A stretch of DNA of 38,158 nt. Source: Woeseiaceae bacterium. GTDB lineage: Bacteria; Pseudomonadota; Gammaproteobacteria; Steroidobacterales; Woeseiaceae. Every line of letters begins with the position of its first letter. Positions within the stretch are counted from its first letter, which is position 1. Both the position numbers and the translations under genes were made by a program. The stretch lies in NCBI GenBank assembly GCA_028289545.1, contig JANQPG010000046.1, positions 1 to 38,158 on the forward strand, read 5' to 3'. The notes under the pieces are model-generated. The model was given only the letters and a program-made list of their open reading frames with translations, was not told where the DNA came from and did not search any database. Below, in pieces: positions 1 through 7,324 of the stretch.

Positions 1-66
1 CCCCATGAATTTTCGGATTTTTGTTGCCGGCTGGACGCCTGCAGCGGATACTATACCAGAACAAAG

Positions 67-82
67 GATATAAACACATATC
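67..82. promoter_or_regulatory. Dyad operator-like element, copy 1
   Basis: Sequence GATATA-AACA-CATATC: two 6-bp arms matching 5 of 6 as an inverted repeat around a 4-bp centre. It lies 88 bp before the chosen start of the first DUF1838 gene, inside an AT-rich leader that contrasts with the GC-rich genes. It matches five other dyads in the window in arm sequence and spacing. A repressor or activator site is inferred. Its presence also argues that coding does not begin at the upstream in-frame ATG at 21. Confidence 0.5.
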
Positions 83-170
83 AATAGCACTTTATAGCAT
101 CTTTTTTGCCGGGGCCTGGAACGGCCGGGATTCGGCGACAACTGGGCCGACAATCAGGGGGGATTCCAAC

Positions 171-1052
171 GTGCTCAAGAGACTCAGCTTGCTTGCACCT
201 TTACTGCTGACCGCGCCATTGGCGACAGCCGAAGAGATTACGTTAACGGGAGTGGATGCGTTCCAGGCATCGCAGAAATCCACTTGCGGCACGCTCGATC
301 AGGGTGTGGTTCGCTACGGCGTTTTCGAGGGCCGCACGTGGAGCCGTGTTCCCGGGGAGAAAGACCGGCACCTGTTCGACGTGCTCGGCATCAACGTGCG
401 TCACTGCCTGGTCGTCGACGATGCAACGAGGGGCAAGGGTTTTCGCAGTGTGTCGCGCGAGATCATGGTGTACTTCGATCCGGAGACGGGAGAGATCGCG
501 GATGAATGGGAGAACCCGTGGACGGGTAAGACGATCAAACCCATCCACGTCGCAAACGATCCGGTCAACATGCGGAGCATTCGCTACGAGCGCAACGAAG
601 ACGGTTCGCCCGCCGACCTGAGCCGAACCTACCGCCGTTACGGCGACGTTACGGCGTCGTCAGCCGAAATACCGCTGTTCTATCCGAACCCACTCGGCGG
701 CGATTACCAGCCCTACGTTGGCGGCATGTATCACGCCATGGAGATTTTCAACAGCTTCTACGACAGCGAGCGGCTGCTGGACTCGGGAAACCGCTCGGTC
801 GGGGAATCGCACCTTGCGTGGAGCCGCGTAGCGCAGTGGCTGCCCTGGCTGGAGATGGGTGACAAACCGGGCCTCATGATTTTCAACGCGACGGGCTTCT
901 CGACATTCGACAAATCGCTTATCCCGGAGCGGCTGCGCACCATACTCGACGAACGGTATCCGCTGTACTGGACCCCGCCGCCGCTCGATGACGACCGCCC
1001 GAACGAAACCTCCTGGACCGTGTTCAAGAAGTTCCTGGAGGCTGCCGAGTAA
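171..1052 (+). CDS. DUF1838 family exported protein (first copy)
   Basis: An uncharacterised DUF1838 protein of 293 residues. The GTG at 171 is preferred because an AGGGGGGA ribosome site lies 7-8 bases upstream and the product then begins with a good signal peptide (VLKRLSLLAPLLLTAPLATA, cleavage before EE). The longer reading from ATG 21 would put about 50 unlikely residues, encoded by the AT-rich leader, in front of it. Family hallmarks seen are YFDPETGE, NPWTGK, HVANDPVN, LFYPNPLGG and a C-terminal TPPPLDD followed by NETSW. No catalytic residues are known to me for this family. It is followed after 15 bases by an FAD monooxygenase gene and preceded by an operator-like dyad. A second, clearly related DUF1838 gene lies at 4429-5334. 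The role is unknown; a periplasmic function in the degradation of the island's substrate is inferred from context. Confidence 0.85.
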   Translation: MLKRLSLLAPLLLTAPLATAEEITLTGVDAFQASQKSTCGTLDQGVVRYGVFEGRTWSRVPGEKDRHLFDVLGINVRHCLVVDDATRGKGFRSVSREIMVYFDPETGEIADEWENPWTGKTIKPIHVANDPVNMRSIRYERNEDGSPADLSRTYRRYGDVTASSAEIPLFYPNPLGGDYQPYVGGMYHAMEIFNSFYDSERLLDSGNRSVGESHLAWSRVAQWLPWLEMGDKPGLMIFNATGFSTFDKSLIPERLRTILDERYPLYWTPPPLDDDRPNETSWTVFKKFLEAAE

Positions 1053-1067
1053 GGCCTGAGTCAGTCG

Positions 1068-2243
1068 GTGAACGTCGAAGTACTCGTTGCTGGTGCTGGC
1101 CCCGTCGGCCTTACGGCGGCGCTGGCGCTCGCCAGCCAGGGTATCGACGTCGCGGTGGTGGACGCTGCTGATGGCGTGGACCCGCGGATGCGCGCCTCGA
1201 CGTTTCATCCGCCGACGCTCGACATGCTCGAGCAACTTGGCGTTGCCGACGCGCTCGTCGACGAGGGGCTCAAGGTGCGCCACTGGCAGCTCCGGCACCA
1301 CGACACGGGCGACCACGTCGACTTCGATATGCAGCTTATCGCGGGCGACACGCGTCACCCCTACCGGCTGCAGCTGCCGCAGCAGGTGTTGTGCCAACAC
1401 CTGCTGGAAGCCATCGATCGGATCGGAGTAGAGGTACGGTTTGCCGCGCGGCTGACGGCGGCACGAGAGTACGGCCATGGCGTCGAGGCGGAGCTCGCCG
1501 ACGGGGAACTCGGGCGTTGCCGCTGGCTGATCGGCGCGGACGGCGCGCACAGCGCGGTTCGCGAATCGGCGGGGCTCAACTACGGTGGCAAAACCTATGA
1601 GCACGCCTCAGTGCTTGTCGCCACACCCTTTCCTTTCCACGAGTACCTGGACGGGCTGTGCGACGTCAGCTACTGCTGGTCGGCACAAGGGCCGTTCAGC
1701 CTGATGCGGCAACCGACGCTGTGGCGCGCAAGCCTGTACCCGGGTGTGGACGATATTGAAACGGCGGCCGACGAAGACCTCGTCCGCTCGCAGCTTGCGC
1801 GTATCGTTCCAGAAGCCGGCGAAGCCGACTTGCGGTCTATCAGCCCTTATCGGGTGCATGAGCGCTCGGCGCCGCGCTTCCGGAACGGCCGCCTGCTGCT
1901 GGCGGGCGACGCCGCTCATCTCAATGTCCCGAGCGGCGGCATGGGCATGAACGGCGGCATTCACGATGCATTCAATCTTGCCGACAAGCTGACCCGCGTC
2001 ATCAACGGCGCCGACGACGGATTGCTGGACCTCTACTCGCGGCAACGACACTTCGTCGCAACCCGCGCGGTCATTCCGCAAGCGGCCGCCAATCGGCAAC
2101 GAATGGCCGCCGACAACCGGCGGGAACAGGAAGCGCACCTCAACGAGCATCGCGTCGTCGCAGCCGATCCGGAGCGCTGCCGCGAGTTCCTGCTCAGGGC
2201 GTCGATGATCACGGGACTCGAGGAGGCCGAGCGTGTCGAGTAG
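1068..2243 (+). CDS. FAD-dependent monooxygenase, PheA/TfdB (aromatic hydroxylase) type
   Basis: A group A flavoprotein hydroxylase of 391 residues that would use NAD(P)H, FAD and O2 to hydroxylate an aromatic or enol-like substrate in the cytoplasm. The N-terminal Rossmann motif is GAGPVG (residues 9-14), the central DG motif is GADGAHSAVRES (about 154-165), and the C-terminal GD motif is LLAGDAAHLNVPSGGMGMN. It is shorter than typical phenol hydroxylases (about 600 residues) because it lacks the C-terminal thioredoxin-like domain, so it resembles the compact hydroxybenzoate-hydroxylase-type members. The start is GTG at 1068. The 3' end overlaps the next gene by 11 bases, which suggests translational coupling with the racemase/isomerase-family protein. 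The family is certain; the substrate cannot be read. Confidence 0.88.
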   Translation: MNVEVLVAGAGPVGLTAALALASQGIDVAVVDAADGVDPRMRASTFHPPTLDMLEQLGVADALVDEGLKVRHWQLRHHDTGDHVDFDMQLIAGDTRHPYRLQLPQQVLCQHLLEAIDRIGVEVRFAARLTAAREYGHGVEAELADGELGRCRWLIGADGAHSAVRESAGLNYGGKTYEHASVLVATPFPFHEYLDGLCDVSYCWSAQGPFSLMRQPTLWRASLYPGVDDIETAADEDLVRSQLARIVPEAGEADLRSISPYRVHERSAPRFRNGRLLLAGDAAHLNVPSGGMGMNGGIHDAFNLADKLTRVINGADDGLLDLYSRQRHFVATRAVIPQAAANRQRMAADNRREQEAHLNEHRVVAADPERCREFLLRASMITGLEEAERVE

Positions 2244-2967
2244 CGCCATATCGACGTCGACCAGCGCAATGCCGTTTATCGGCGTTGCCACGCCGCAGGC
2301 GAACCCGACCGTCGAAATCGAACTGCGCCGCCTGCTCGAACATCGCGCCGTTCCGCTCGCAACCCGGCTGACCAGCCCTGAAGCGGACCCGAATGCCCGG
2401 CTCGTCGAGTACCTCGAACAGATCGGCCGCGCCATCGGGTCCTTCGACACGCTGCCCCTCGGCGCGTTTGCCTTTGCATGCACGGCGTCTTCGTATCTCG
2501 TCGGCCACGCAAGAGAGCTTGCGCTGCTCGATGAAGCGCAGCGCGCCTATCGGGTCCCCATCGTCACCGCCACACTCGCCATTGCCGAGGAATTGAGGCT
2601 CCGCGGCGCTCGGCGCATCGCGATAGTCGCACCCTACCCGCAGCCGCTCGTCGACGCCTCGATCGAGTACTGGCAGGAACTCGGCTTTCAGATCACTCGC
2701 CACGAGCGCATCGACGTCGGCGAGGACACCCGCGCCATCTACGCGCTGACGGACACCGAGGTGCTCGAAGCCGCAAGCCGGTTCGACAACGGCGGGGCCG
2801 ACGTTACGCTCCTGTCCGGCACGGGCATGCCGACGCTGGCCGCGTTGCTGAACGAATCGTCGCAGTCGTTGAGCAGTAACCTGTGCCTCGCCGGCGCCGT
2901 GTTGCGGCGAGTCGACTACTGGCGTGCCAACAAGCCGATCGACATCAACATTCTTCTGGGCGGCTAG
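2233..2967 (+). CDS. Asp/Glu racemase superfamily protein (maleate isomerase / arylmalonate decarboxylase-like)
   Basis: A 244-residue member of the cysteine-dependent Asp/Glu racemase fold group, which includes maleate cis-trans isomerase, arylmalonate decarboxylase and hydantoin racemase. The N-terminal signature is FIGVATPQANPTVEIE. The first active-site loop has Cys83 (FACTASSYL). The second-half loop reads LLSGTGMPTL, with Gly (about 196) where two-cysteine enzymes carry the second Cys. That suggests one-base chemistry such as decarboxylation or isomerisation rather than racemisation. The start is GTG 2233, with a perfect AGGAGG at 2221-2226; ATG 2269 is an alternative. It overlaps the upstream monooxygenase gene by 11 bases. 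Pairing a ring hydroxylase with this family recalls pathways that release maleate-type diacids, but this is inference. Confidence 0.8.
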   Translation: MSSSAISTSTSAMPFIGVATPQANPTVEIELRRLLEHRAVPLATRLTSPEADPNARLVEYLEQIGRAIGSFDTLPLGAFAFACTASSYLVGHARELALLDEAQRAYRVPIVTATLAIAEELRLRGARRIAIVAPYPQPLVDASIEYWQELGFQITRHERIDVGEDTRAIYALTDTEVLEAASRFDNGGADVTLLSGTGMPTLAALLNESSQSLSSNLCLAGAVLRRVDYWRANKPIDINILLGG

Positions 2968-3069
2968 ACGGCCAATGGACTTGCCGCGCACAAACACCGA
3001 CGGCCCCAAGGTACGGCAAAGCACGCCGACTGCAACCGCGAGTGCCGGGCGCCACGACGGAGAACCCTG

Positions 3070-4305
3070 ATGGCCTACCGCTGGCGCATCGCAATCCTGC
3101 TCGCGATCATTACGACGATCAACTATGTCGATCGCTCGGTGTTCGGCGTCGTCGCGCCGATGATCACCGAGCTGTTCGCGATCAGCAGTGAGCAGTACGG
3201 ACTGATCACGAGCGGTTTCCTGCTCGCGTACGGCCTGGGCCAACTCATCTCGGGGCCGCTGATCGATCGGATTGGAACCAAGCATGCCTTCAGTCTCGCC
3301 GCCGTGCTCTGGAGCGTCGCAACGATCCTGCACGCACTCGGTCGCGGCTTTGTCAGCTTTTTTTCGATGCGGGCGCTCCTGGGCCTCGCCGAAGCGGCCA
3401 ATTTTCCAGCCGCCACGAAAGCGGTTGCGCAGTGGTTCCCCGCCAGCGAACGCTCCACCGGCGTCAGCATATTCATGCTCGGCGCCGGTCTCGGCGCGAT
3501 CATTACGCCGCCCGCAACCGTGTTCGTCATGACGACGCTGGGCTGGCAGTGGGCGTTCATCCTGCCGGGCTCGCTCGGCCTGATCTGGGTCTGGCTGTGG
3601 CATCGCTGGTACCACCTGCCTGAAGACCATCCGTCGATTTCCGAGTCGGAGCGAACGCTCATACTCGAACGCCGCTCACCGCAGGTCAGCAAAGAATCCT
3701 GGCTGTCGCTGTTGCGCTACCGGGAGTTCTGGGGGCTCATGGTCTCGCGGCTGGTCAGCGACTTTCCGTTCTACTTCTTCCTGTTCTGGCTGCCGCAATA
3801 CCTGATGGACGTGCGCGGCTTCAACCTCCGGGACATTGCGATGTTCGCCTGGCTGCCGTGGGTTGCCGCCGACCTCGGTGCACTCGCAGGCGGAGCGCTG
3901 TCGAGTCACCTGATCAAGCGTGGCAAGACCGTCAACTACGCACGCAAGGCGGTCATCTGGCTGGGTGCCGTGCTCGTACTCGTCACGATACCGGCCGTCC
4001 GGGCCGAATCCGGCATGCTGGCGCTCGGGCTGATCTGCTTCGGGATGTTTGCGATACAGGTCAAGGGCGCCGTGTTCTTTACGCTGCCGGCCGACCTGTT
4101 TCCCGCCGCCAAGGTCGCAACAGTATGGGGTGTGTTCGGCGCGGTCGGCAGCCTCGGTGGCAGCGTTCTCGGCGTCGTTGCGGGCGTCCTGATCGGCAGC
4201 GCCGGCTATGAACCGGTGTTTTACATGATTGCGTTCCTGCACATCGTGTCCGCTGCACTGCTGATGCTGCTGGTGCCCAACATCCGGCCGCTGGAGCGCC
4301 CGTAA
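3070..4305 (+). CDS. MFS transporter, anion:cation symporter (ACS) family
   Basis: A 411-residue inner-membrane carrier with about 12 hydrophobic segments. The first transmembrane helix contains NYVDRSVFGVVAP, the family's typical (N)Y-x-DR motif. The loop between helices 2 and 3 reads GPLIDRIGTKHAF, the MFS motif A region. ACS-family relatives (hexuronate, glucarate, phthalate and hydroxyphenylacetate carriers) import organic anions with protons. Its place in a catabolic run, 102 bases after the isomerase-family gene, supports uptake of a carboxylated substrate or intermediate. The start is ATG 3070, preceded by a GGAG at about 8 bases. The substrate is unknown. It is distinct in sequence from the other two MFS genes in this window. 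Confidence 0.85.
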   Translation: MAYRWRIAILLAIITTINYVDRSVFGVVAPMITELFAISSEQYGLITSGFLLAYGLGQLISGPLIDRIGTKHAFSLAAVLWSVATILHALGRGFVSFFSMRALLGLAEAANFPAATKAVAQWFPASERSTGVSIFMLGAGLGAIITPPATVFVMTTLGWQWAFILPGSLGLIWVWLWHRWYHLPEDHPSISESERTLILERRSPQVSKESWLSLLRYREFWGLMVSRLVSDFPFYFFLFWLPQYLMDVRGFNLRDIAMFAWLPWVAADLGALAGGALSSHLIKRGKTVNYARKAVIWLGAVLVLVTIPAVRAESGMLALGLICFGMFAIQVKGAVFFTLPADLFPAAKVATVWGVFGAVGSLGGSVLGVVAGVLIGSAGYEPVFYMIAFLHIVSAALLMLLVPNIRPLERP

Positions 4306-4312
4306 CTCGCTT

Positions 4313-4416
4313 CGGAATCGGCCTGGGCAAGTGGCTTGAGCAATTGGCTTGGGCCGGCGCTTGATGCATAATGACTTATTAATATAACAATATAGTCAAA
4401 GGCCGGAATCGGCCTG
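4313..4416 (+). repeat. 13-bp direct repeat flanking operator copy 2
   Basis: CGGAATCGGCCTG occurs at 4313-4325 and again, identical, at 4404-4416. The two copies bracket the AT-rich element upstream of the second DUF1838 gene. No function can be assigned. It may be a trace of a small local duplication or insertion that brought in the promoter segment. Confidence 0.55.
4373..4388. promoter_or_regulatory. Dyad operator-like element, copy 2, with probable -10 (TATAAC)
   Basis: GACTTA-TTAA-TATAAC, within a 24-bp stretch (4372-4395) that aligns well with the copies at 13812, 29726 and 33071. It lies 40 bp before the ATG of the second DUF1838 gene. TATAAC could serve as a -10 box, with TTGATG at 4361-4366 as a possible -35 at 16-bp spacing. 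A regulator bound here would then overlap RNA polymerase. The dyad in this copy is degenerate on its left arm. Confidence 0.55.
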
Positions 4417-4428
4417 CGGGAGAGAATC

Positions 4429-5334
4429 ATGCGAACGTTTCGAAATGCCGCCTTGACGGCTCTACTGACGGCAACAGCTTTGTTCACGGTCGACAGCGCA
4501 CCTGTCGCGGCCGAACTCGACCCCATGGACCCGGACGACGCGCTAACGATCGGCCGCAAGATCGGCTGCTCGACGGTCGACGGGGAAGCCATTACGTACT
4601 GGTGGCACGGCAAAGCCTACTCCCGCCGTCAGGGCGAGAGGGATCGGCTCTTGTTTCTGGTCGAAGGGATGAATATTCGCGCCTGCTCCAGCGTCGAGGA
4701 CGAGCAACGTGGCGAGGGCTACAAACTCGTCTCCCGCGAAATCCTGCTGTACAAGGATCCCGAGACCGGTGAGGTACTCTCCAAATGGGACAACCCCTGG
4801 ACGGGCGAAACGGTCGACGTGCTGCACGTCGCCAACGACCCGGTGAACTTCACCGCCTACAAGATCGGCCGCGACGGCAGGCCGTCGACGTTCCGCGGCG
4901 ACTTCCTGGGAGATCGTTGGTGGCAGACGAACACGTTCCCCTTGTTCTACCCGAACCCGCTGGCCGGTGAATATCAGCAGGAAATCGGCGGCACCTATCA
5001 CGCCACCGAAATGTTCAACTTCCTCGGCGACACGGAATCCCTGCTCGATCCCGAGACGACAACCGCCGAGGTCCAGGTTGGCTGGGTACGCATGTCCGAC
5101 TGGCTGCCGTGGATGATGATGGAAGGACGCGAAGGCGTGATCTACATGCACACGGCGGGCCGCAAGCTGGACTCGTTCGACGACATGTCGGCAACGATGA
5201 AAGCCGAGATCGACCAGCACTATCCGGAATACGTGTCTCCGCCGCCGCTGGATGACCCGCGTCGCAACGAAACGAGCTGGATCTACTACCAGAAAATCCG
5301 TGACGGCGAGCGCACGGCGCCTGACCGGGACTAG
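4429..5334 (+). CDS. DUF1838 family exported protein (second copy)
   Basis: A 301-residue paralog of the protein at 171-1052. It begins with a clear signal peptide (MRTFRNAALTALLTATALF, cleavage near PVAA-EL) and is preceded by a GGGAGAGA ribosome site. Shared blocks are YKDPETGEV, NPWTGETV, HVANDPVNF, FPLFYPNPLAGEYQ, GGTYHATEMFNF, SPPPLDD and NETSW. The two proteins diverge between these blocks, so this is an old duplication or two separate acquisitions. It stands at the head of a compact operon running into VOC, MDR, VOC and MFS genes and has its own operator-like dyad. The function of DUF1838 is not known to me. Its first-gene position and export suggest a role in handling the substrate in the periplasm. 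Confidence 0.85.
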   Translation: MRTFRNAALTALLTATALFTVDSAPVAAELDPMDPDDALTIGRKIGCSTVDGEAITYWWHGKAYSRRQGERDRLLFLVEGMNIRACSSVEDEQRGEGYKLVSREILLYKDPETGEVLSKWDNPWTGETVDVLHVANDPVNFTAYKIGRDGRPSTFRGDFLGDRWWQTNTFPLFYPNPLAGEYQQEIGGTYHATEMFNFLGDTESLLDPETTTAEVQVGWVRMSDWLPWMMMEGREGVIYMHTAGRKLDSFDDMSATMKAEIDQHYPEYVSPPPLDDPRRNETSWIYYQKIRDGERTAPDRD

Positions 5335-5336
5335 AC

Positions 5337-5813
5337 ATGGCCAGCATCGTCAAGCGCACGACGCTGATCGTGCGCGATATCGAGGCGTCCGTACGCTGGT
5401 ACGAGCAGGTCCTCGGCATGTCGGTGTGGATGGACACCGACTTCACGCTGTCGGGCGTGGGTCTCGCCTGCGGCAAGGCGGGCGACAAGACTCATCTTGT
5501 CATCATGCAGGCGGACGATCCCAAGATCGGCATGATTGGCCTGCTGCAGTGGGTCGATCCGCCGCTGCCCGCGCCCGATGAGATTCCGCGCTCCGTCAGC
5601 TACGGCAATCCGACGTTTGTCGTCGAAGCCGAAGATGCCAAAGCAAGCTGTGAGGCGGCTCGCGCGCTGGGCACACACATTCACGCCGAACCGCACGAGT
5701 GGTCGGTCAAAGGACACGACGGCCGTCAGAAGCACTTCCTGAGCGTCTCGCTGTTCGACCCCGACGGCTATTTTTTCGAGTGCAACCAGGTTCTGCGGAT
5801 CGACGATGACTGA
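5337..5813 (+). CDS. VOC (glyoxalase/extradiol dioxygenase fold) family protein
   Basis: A 158-residue single-chain VOC protein with paired beta-alpha-beta-beta-beta modules. The opening IVKRTTLIVRDIEASVRWYE is the classic N-terminal module, and the ending VSLFDPDGYFFECNQV is the classic C-terminal strand with a possible metal-ligand Glu. Members bind a divalent metal and act as glyoxalases, epimerases, isomerases or dioxygenases; the reaction cannot be told. It starts with ATG 5337, two bases after the DUF1838 stop, and is followed after 15 bases by the MDR reductase, so co-transcription is near certain. A second, different VOC gene (6866-7324) follows that reductase. Confidence 0.85.
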   Translation: MASIVKRTTLIVRDIEASVRWYEQVLGMSVWMDTDFTLSGVGLACGKAGDKTHLVIMQADDPKIGMIGLLQWVDPPLPAPDEIPRSVSYGNPTFVVEAEDAKASCEAARALGTHIHAEPHEWSVKGHDGRQKHFLSVSLFDPDGYFFECNQVLRIDDD

Positions 5814-5828
5814 CCTTCGTCAGAGGCC

Positions 5829-6863
5829 GTGAAGGAGGACCGCAACTGCCAGTGGCGGGTCGCGCGACGGCCCAGGGGCAACGTGGTGCGCGACGATTTT
5901 GCGTACACCGAAGAAGACGTTCCGACACCGGGCAGCGGTGAGTTCCTGCTCAAGAACTACTACGTGAACCTTGCACCCGTCATGCGCATGTACATGAGCG
6001 GCGAGTCCGTCGCGGGCGAACGCGCACTCGATATTGGTGACGTGATCCACGGCCGCGGCGTCGCCGAGGTCGTCGAGTCGAAGCATCCCGATTTTGCCGT
6101 CGGCGACTTTGTGCACGGGCAGATGGGCTGGCAGACCTACAAAGTCTCAGCCGGCACGGCGCAGGAGAAATTCCGCAAGGTGCCCGACGTGGGCCTACGC
6201 TACACGGTAGCGCTCAGCGCACTCGGCATGACCGGCTTTTCCGCCTACTTCGGTTTTGTCGACTGCGGCCGGCCAAAATCGGGCGACGTGGTCGTCGTCT
6301 CCGGCGCGGCCGGTGGCGTCGGCACGCACGTCGTGCAGATTGCCAAAGCGATGGACTGCCGAGTCATCGGTATTGCGGGCGGACCGGAAAAGTGCGCGCT
6401 GATAAAGTCACTGGGCTGCGACGCAACCATCGACTACAAATCCGAGGATTTGTCGAGCGCCATACCCGACGCTTGCCCCGAGGGTATCGATCTGTATTTC
6501 GACAACGTGGGCGGCGACACCCTGTCGGTGTGTCTCGAGAACCTCGCGATGCACTCGCGCATTGTGCTCTGCGGATCGATATCCGAGTACATGCTCGACG
6601 AGCCCTACGGTCTCAAAAACTACACCCGGCTGCGGCGGACCAACTCGCTCATGCAGGGCTTTTTCATCTACAACCACGTGGACGATTTCGATCGCGCGGA
6701 AGCGGACATGTGCCGCTGGCTCGAAAGCGGCGCCGTGCGTCCCGTCGAACACGTGTTCGACGGCTTCGAGAGCGTGCCCGACGCTCTGGCCAGCCTGTAT
6801 TCGGGACAGAACACCGGGATGGCGCTCGTACGCGTGCGCCGGGGGCCCCATGACGAGGAGTAG
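5829..6863 (+). CDS. Zinc-independent MDR oxidoreductase (CurA / leukotriene-B4-dehydrogenase type)
   Basis: A 344-residue medium-chain reductase expected to reduce or form a C=C bond next to a carbonyl using NADPH. Seen are the N-terminal GroES-like part with YYVNLAPVMRMYMSG, HGRGVAEVVESKHPDFAVGD, and the cofactor motif SGAAGGVGTHVVQIAK followed by GIAGGPEKC. The late block DLYFDNVGGDTL is diagnostic for the CurA/PTGR group. No zinc-binding cysteine cluster is seen. The start is GTG 5829. The gene lies between two VOC genes with gaps of 15 and 2 bases. A related reductase is at 13858-14859. The likely role is an ene-reductase step in the degradation pathway; the substrate is unknown. Confidence 0.87.
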   Translation: MKEDRNCQWRVARRPRGNVVRDDFAYTEEDVPTPGSGEFLLKNYYVNLAPVMRMYMSGESVAGERALDIGDVIHGRGVAEVVESKHPDFAVGDFVHGQMGWQTYKVSAGTAQEKFRKVPDVGLRYTVALSALGMTGFSAYFGFVDCGRPKSGDVVVVSGAAGGVGTHVVQIAKAMDCRVIGIAGGPEKCALIKSLGCDATIDYKSEDLSSAIPDACPEGIDLYFDNVGGDTLSVCLENLAMHSRIVLCGSISEYMLDEPYGLKNYTRLRRTNSLMQGFFIYNHVDDFDRAEADMCRWLESGAVRPVEHVFDGFESVPDALASLYSGQNTGMALVRVRRGPHDEE

Positions 6864-6865
6864 AC

Positions 6866-7324
6866 ATGACTGAACAACCCGCGATGCGCTTTCAGCGCGC
6901 CAACTACATGGTCAGCGATCTCGACCGATCGCTGGAACTCTACTGCGGCGTACTCGGTTTCGAACTGGCTTTCAGGAAAGATTCGGCAAAAGACTCCTAT
7001 TCTTACCCGGTGTTCGAAATTCCGCCGGACGACAACATCCGCTTCGCCGTACTGAACGCGCCGGACCAGCCGCGAGTCATGGCCCTGACCGAAGTCTCGT
7101 CACCGCTGCCCGAATTGCCGATGCCGCGGCGCGGCGCCATCGTGCTCGACATTGCGGATATCGACGGTGTGGTCGACGGCGCGCGGAAGGCCGGCTGCCA
7201 CGTCTACGAAGAAGGCGAACTCCACACTCATGACGGCCGCGTGGGACGCGAGGTCGGGATTGTCGACTATGATGGCAATCTGATCGTGATCTACAGGATT
7301 CTGTCTGCGGAGCACAGTTCATGA
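6866..7324 (+). CDS. VOC (glyoxalase-fold) family protein
   Basis: A 152-residue glyoxalase-fold protein. MRFQRANYMVSDLDRSLELY marks the first module and VGIVDYDGNLIVIYRI the last strand. A GAGGAG ribosome site lies just before ATG 6866, inside the end of the reductase gene. Its last four bases (ATGA) overlap the start of the next MFS gene, a sign of translational coupling. It is clearly different from the VOC protein at 5337, so the operon encodes two distinct glyoxalase-fold enzymes. The reaction is unknown: isomerase, lyase or ring-cleavage dioxygenase are all possible for the fold. Confidence 0.83.
   Translation: MTEQPAMRFQRANYMVSDLDRSLELYCGVLGFELAFRKDSAKDSYSYPVFEIPPDDNIRFAVLNAPDQPRVMALTEVSSPLPELPMPRRGAIVLDIADIDGVVDGARKAGCHVYEEGELHTHDGRVGREVGIVDYDGNLIVIYRILSAEHSS

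Noticed and set aside
74..97. A 24-base alignment of the upstream leader to the 13812 element
   Set aside because: It matches 15 of 24 positions but without the dyad; the overlapping 67-82 dyad is the better-supported site and was used instead.
2209..3630. 473-residue minus-strand open frame
   Set aside because: It lies opposite two clearly coding plus-strand genes (racemase-family and MFS); the product is Arg/Gly/Glu-rich with no recognisable motif, a typical antisense shadow in GC-rich DNA.
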